From: Winogradskyella sp. UBA3174 | GTDB lineage: Bacteria > Bacteroidota > Bacteroidia > Flavobacteriales > Flavobacteriaceae | Direction of reading: 5' to 3' | DNA: 26,944 nt | Assembly: GCF_002364335.1 (NCBI RefSeq) | Contig: NZ_DEXW01000060.1 | Location: 34,470-61,413 of the forward strand | Shown here: piece by piece, positions 24,325-26,944 of the stretch | Numbering within the stretch: position 1 is the first letter of the stretch | Layout: every line of letters begins with the position of its first letter | The notes under the pieces: generated by a model | Database searches by the model: none | Told to the model about the DNA's origin: nothing | The model's input: the letters and a program-made list of their open reading frames with translations, nothing else | Program-made: the position numbers and the translations under genes

Positions 24325-24681
24325 ATGGAAACCCAAAAAAGTTTTATCTTAAAAGAAACTAGCCTAAGTAATAATTGCCCTGAATGTTTCTCTAATAGTG
24401 GTTTAACACTAATATTTAAACAGAAAATAATTGACAACTTATTATACACTTCTAATAGCAAAGAAACTATGTGTAACATGAATTGTAAAAACTGTAACAC
24501 AGAAATTTTACCTATTCGTTGGACAGATGATATTGAACGGGTTATTGCCTATCAAAAGCTCTCCCTAATACTAAAACCAAAAACACTTAAGCTTAAACCA
24601 CTAGCATGGGTAATTATTGCACTAGATTTAATTATTTTGATTACAATTATTGTAGTCATCACTAGTATAACGTCTTCTTAG
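24325..24681 (+). CDS. Zinc-ribbon protein with C-terminal membrane helix
   Basis: A 118-residue protein with two Cys pairs, NNCPECF (Cys18, Cys21) and a second MNCKNCNTE, a likely zinc ribbon, then a linker and a C-terminal helix (about residues 92-114, AWVIIALDLIILITIIVVIT). It follows the orphan histidine kinase by nine bases and is probably cotranscribed. A role in kinase signalling or anchoring is possible but only inferred from position. It overlaps the HIT gene's stop codon by four bases, tail to tail. I do not recognise a named family. Confidence 0.75.
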   Translation: METQKSFILKETSLSNNCPECFSNSGLTLIFKQKIIDNLLYTSNSKETMCNMNCKNCNTEILPIRWTDDIERVIAYQKLSLILKPKTLKLKPLAWVIIALDLIILITIIVVITSITSS

Positions 24682-25070
24682 TTAAACGCCTTGCTAATAG
24701 TTTTAGCAATAACTTTAAACTCTTCTGTTTCTAACTTTTCTTTGTGTGTAAAACGGGCATCTTCCATAGTATGCAATGGTATTAAATGCACATGCACATG
24801 TGGCACTTCTAAGCCAATTACTGACATTCCAATACGCTCACATGGCACCGATTTTTCTATAGCTAAAGCAACACGTCTAGAAAATTTCATTAAACCTAAA
24901 TAGCTCTTTTCATCTAAATCAAAAATTTTGTTTACTTCTTTCTTAGGAACACAAAGCGTATGGCCTTTAGAGTTTGGATTAACATCTAAAAAAGCAAGAA
25001 AATCTTCAGTTTCGGCTACTTTATAAGAAGGAATTTCATCATTAATTATTTTTGTAAAGAGTGTAGCCAT
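24678..25070 (-). CDS. HIT family nucleotide-binding protein
   Basis: A 130-residue protein of the histidine triad superfamily. The signature HVHVHLIP (about residues 91-98) carries the His-x-His-x-His catalytic triad that hydrolyses nucleotide phosphoramidates or related bonds. The N-terminal FTKIINDEIPSYKVAETEDF is typical of the HinT branch. Genes for HIT and GreA are adjacent here on the same strand, 101 bases apart with a terminator between. Cellular substrate is not predictable. Confidence 0.95.
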   Translation of the reverse strand: MATLFTKIINDEIPSYKVAETEDFLAFLDVNPNSKGHTLCVPKKEVNKIFDLDEKSYLGLMKFSRRVALAIEKSVPCERIGMSVIGLEVPHVHVHLIPLHTMEDARFTHKEKLETEEFKVIAKTISKAFN

Positions 25071-25099
25071 AATTCAAGGGAAATATTATTGTTATAAAT

Positions 25100-25133
25100 A
25101 TAAAAAGATTCCTGCAAAGAGGAATCTTTTTAT
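25100..25133. terminator. Bidirectional terminator between greA and HIT
   Basis: A 14-bp perfect stem, ATAAAAAGATTCCT (25100-25113) and AGGAATCTTTTTAT (25120-25133), with a six-base loop. A- and T-runs on both arms allow it to end greA on the minus strand and any read-through on the plus strand. Confidence 0.85.
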
Positions 25134-25171
25134 ACTATATATATGATATTACTGCTTTCGCAAGAATTTAC

Positions 25172-25645
25172 TTATCTAGAAATTTCTAAAATATCAAACT
25201 TCATTGTACCACTCGGTACTTGAATTTCTGCTGTATCGCCAACAGATTTCCCTAACAAACCTTTGCCAATAGGAGAATTTACAGAAATCTTACCAGTAGC
25301 TATATCTGCCTCACTTTCTGCAACTAATGTATAGGTCATTTCCATACCGTTTATATGGTTCTTTATTTTTACAATAGAAAGCGCTAAAACTTTAGACGTA
25401 TCTAATTGAGACTCATCAATGACACGTGCACCAGCTAAAGTTTCTTCCATCTTAGAAATTTTCATCTCTAACATACCTTGTGCCTCTTTGGCTGCATCAT
25501 ACTCAGCATTTTCACTCAAATCTCCTTTATCTCTTGCCTCACCTATAGCTTGTGACGCTTTGGGACGCTCAATATCTTTGAGTTGATTAAGTTCATCTCT
25601 TAATTTTTTTAAGCCTTCTGCAGTATAATAAGATACGTTACTCAT
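25172..25645 (-). CDS. greA: Transcription elongation factor GreA
   Basis: Rescues backtracked RNA polymerase by stimulating cleavage of the nascent RNA. The 157-residue protein has the N-terminal antiparallel coiled coil (EGLKKLRDELNQLKDIERPK, DKGDLSENAEYDAAKEAQGM) with the two acidic residues of the tip loop, Asp and Glu in GDLSENAEY, and the C-terminal FKBP-like domain (ISVNSPIGKGLLGKSVGD). Family length is about 158, so it is complete. The gene is preceded on its strand by two hairpins. Confidence 0.97.
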   Translation of the reverse strand: MSNVSYYTAEGLKKLRDELNQLKDIERPKASQAIGEARDKGDLSENAEYDAAKEAQGMLEMKISKMEETLAGARVIDESQLDTSKVLALSIVKIKNHINGMEMTYTLVAESEADIATGKISVNSPIGKGLLGKSVGDTAEIQVPSGTMKFDILEISR

Positions 25646-25723
25646 AATTAATTCGTTTTATTAGATGAACTGATTTATATTTTTTCGCAAATACAAAAAG
25701 TATAACTGTGTTCAATTAAAAGG

Positions 25724-25769
25724 TGCTGAACTGTATTCAGCATAAAAAAAATCTCGCGTCAACGAGATT
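25724..25769 (-). terminator. Tandem hairpins upstream of greA, minus-strand terminators
   Basis: Read on the minus strand: AATCTCG-loop-CGAGATT (25769-25750) followed directly by a T-run, a good terminator, then TGCTGAA-TACAG-TTCAGCA (25742-25724) with a weaker CCTTTT tail. The only protein gene upstream on this strand is the TonB-dependent receptor. They could also be a leader attenuator of greA. Confidence 0.65.
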
Positions 25770-25770
25770 A

Positions 25771-25802
25771 CTATGCAAATATATAAAATATTTACAGCAT
25801 AG
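25771..25802. repeat. Imperfect dyad upstream of the lipoprotein gene
   Basis: CTATGC-AAATAT, five-base loop, ATATTT, three-base bulge ACA, GCATAG: a 12-bp dyad 34 bases before the ATG at 25836. It could be an operator or a mRNA leader hairpin. Confidence 0.4.
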
Positions 25803-25835
25803 CTTAAATAATTGTAAATTGGCATTCAAATTTTA

Positions 25836-26276
25836 ATGATGAAAAAACTCTTTTTAGTCCTAATTTCTGTTTTACTTTTTGGTTGTAATAAAACTGAAAT
25901 AAATAATAATTGTATTTTTTTATTAGATATAAATTTTACGACTACAATTAACCTAAACTTACCTCAATTTAATCAACTCCTATTTCCTTCAAATGCAGTT
26001 AGAATAGAAGGTTTTGGAAATGAAGGCATAATATTATATAGACTAAACTCAGCGACTTTGCTTGCATGGGATGGTGCAGATCCAAATCACATCCCTTCCG
26101 CTTGCTCAGAACTTACTGTTGAATCTGGAAGCATTATAGCTACTTGCGGATGCGAGGACGGTAACGCATACAATTTGGCTACAGGTACTTTTTCTGGAGA
26201 TAACCCACTACTCTGTACGCTAAAACCATACAGAGTAGAAGCTATCGGTAATAATAATTTTTTAATTAGTAATTAA
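25836..26276 (+). CDS. Lipoprotein with a Rieske-like domain lacking cluster ligands
   Basis: A 146-residue lipoprotein: signal peptide MMKKLFLVLISVLLFGC with lipobox Cys17. The C-terminal region follows the Rieske layout: LLAWDGADPNHIPSACSELT, then IIATCGCEDGNAYNLATGTF, then KPYRVEAIGNNNFLIS. In a true Rieske protein the second ligand pair is CxxH as in CPCHGS; here it is CGCEDG, so the His is Glu, and the first CxH is absent (DPNH). I recall related flavobacterial proteins with the same pattern, annotated as hypothetical. The iron-sulfur cluster is probably lost and the fold kept for another purpose. It overlaps the end of the receptor gene by four bases, tail to tail. Confidence 0.72.
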   Translation: MMKKLFLVLISVLLFGCNKTEINNNCIFLLDINFTTTINLNLPQFNQLLFPSNAVRIEGFGNEGIILYRLNSATLLAWDGADPNHIPSACSELTVESGSIIATCGCEDGNAYNLATGTFSGDNPLLCTLKPYRVEAIGNNNFLISN

Positions 26277-26944
26277 AAATTCAATGTTACACCAACTAAA
26301 AAATTGGTAGTTGCTTGCGGATAAAAGCCTGAGAAAAATCCGGTGCCAACTCCTGTTGGACTCGTATTATCCTCAAAATCGAAGGATCCAAAAAACCCGT
26401 TAGCTACATATTTTTCGTTTAAGATATTATTTATAAGTCCTGTAAGCACTATAGATTTAAAAACTCCTTTTGTTTCTATGGTATATATGATATTAAAATC
26501 ATTTACGAAAAAGCTATCTAACTTGGATTCAGCATTTTCAGTATTACTCATAAACTGCTCACCTACAAATTTACTTAACAAAGACATTTGAAGGTTTTTA
26601 ATAGGCTGATAAACTATAGCGTTTGCAGCAACCATATTTGGTGAAAATGCAATATCAGTAGCACCTAGATTTACTAATTCTCCATTTAGCGAAACTACTG
26701 TTTCTCTGTTTCTATTCGCGCTAAGTGCTAAATTTGGTTGTAAGGTTATCTGAGGTATTATTGGAATTACAGCTTCTAATTCTAAACCTAAACGGTAACT
26801 TTCTCCACTATTGTTTCTAATGGGTGCACCAACATCGTTAATCTGTCCTGTTAATACCAATTGCTCGTTATACATCATTAAATATCCATTGGCGTTGAAG
26901 CTAAAGTTTCCTTTTTTATGACGCCATCCCAATTCAAAATCATT
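26273..26944 (-). CDS. TonB-dependent receptor, C-terminal part (partial)
   Basis: The minus-strand frame is open to the edge of the window, so only about 223 C-terminal residues are seen. The segments NDFELGWRHKKGNFSFNANG, NNSGESYRLGLELEA, a series of alternating amphipathic strands, LTGLINNILNEKYVANGFFG and the final aromatic strand TTNFLVGVTLNF are typical of outer-membrane beta-barrel receptors. They import substrates with energy from TonB; the substrate cannot be told. The stop codon overlaps the Rieske-like lipoprotein gene's stop, and no terminator is visible between the two. Confidence 0.93.
   Translation of the reverse strand, partial: NDFELGWRHKKGNFSFNANGYLMMYNEQLVLTGQINDVGAPIRNNSGESYRLGLELEAVIPIIPQITLQPNLALSANRNRETVVSLNGELVNLGATDIAFSPNMVAANAIVYQPIKNLQMSLLSKFVGEQFMSNTENAESKLDSFFVNDFNIIYTIETKGVFKSIVLTGLINNILNEKYVANGFFGSFDFEDNTSPTGVGTGFFSGFYPQATTNFLVGVTLNF

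Noticed and set aside
1..26944. tRNA genes, CRISPR arrays, insertion sequences, prophage
   Set aside because: I looked for cloverleaf-type sequences, regular short repeats and transposase or integrase motifs and saw none.

Overview
The window is a chromosomal segment from a member of the Flavobacteriaceae (Bacteroidota). This is inferred from low-GC DNA, promoter-like TAnnTTTG boxes instead of sigma70 boxes, many short lipoproteins, and neighbourhoods I know from flavobacteria: ftsX / DUF3098 / uppP / truB, and greA / HIT / histidine kinase / flavin reductase / DUF3127 / aat. No tRNA, rRNA, CRISPR, transposase, integrase or phage gene is visible. It looks like core genome with a few decaying accessory genes.

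Layout. 1-4.2 kb: pckA and a DUF423 membrane protein (minus), then a saccharopine dehydrogenase-like enzyme and an Lrp/AsnC regulator (plus). 4.3-5.4 kb: a lipoprotein and, convergent to it, a secreted protein whose signal peptide is out of frame. 5.5-7.6 kb: a three-gene signalling operon (seven-helix membrane protein, DesK/NarX-type kinase, LuxR-type response regulator) closed by a clear terminator. 7.6-10.3 kb: Bax-inhibitor-1 protein, YugP-like zinc peptidase and alanine dehydrogenase (minus). 10.3-11.2 kb: non-coding DNA with three REP-like units in alternating orientation, then a small gene with an in-frame TAG. 11.2-14.2 kb: leuS with an enlarged loop before KMSKS. 14.3-19.5 kb: ftsX, a TlpA-type lipoprotein with a DUF3738-like tail, a small broken gene, DUF3098, uppP, truB and a TonB-like protein. 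19.5-23 kb: thioredoxin-like protein, tag, aat, DUF3127 and flavin reductase. 23.2-25.6 kb: an orphan histidine kinase with a zinc-ribbon membrane protein, then HIT and greA. 25.8 kb to the end: a lipoprotein resembling a Rieske domain without its cluster ligands, convergent with the 3' part of a TonB-dependent receptor that runs off the window.

How the genes work together. Central metabolism (PckA, Ald, the saccharopine dehydrogenase-like enzyme) points to growth on amino acids with gluconeogenesis. FtsX and UppP serve division and wall synthesis; LeuS, TruB, Aat and GreA serve gene expression and proteolysis; Tag serves DNA repair.

The most notable observations are three small genes each broken by single-base lesions (4832-5313, 10832-11191, 16486-16834), none readable as one normal ORF; the REP-like array; a candidate small RNA near 21.6 kb; a perfect 10-bp inverted repeat abutting the predicted leuS promoter; a Rieske-like lipoprotein lacking cluster ligands; and convergent gene pairs whose terminators lie beyond the partner gene, which predicts long antisense 3' UTRs. 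I see no clearly new multi-gene system; the candidates are small elements and unusual arrangements.
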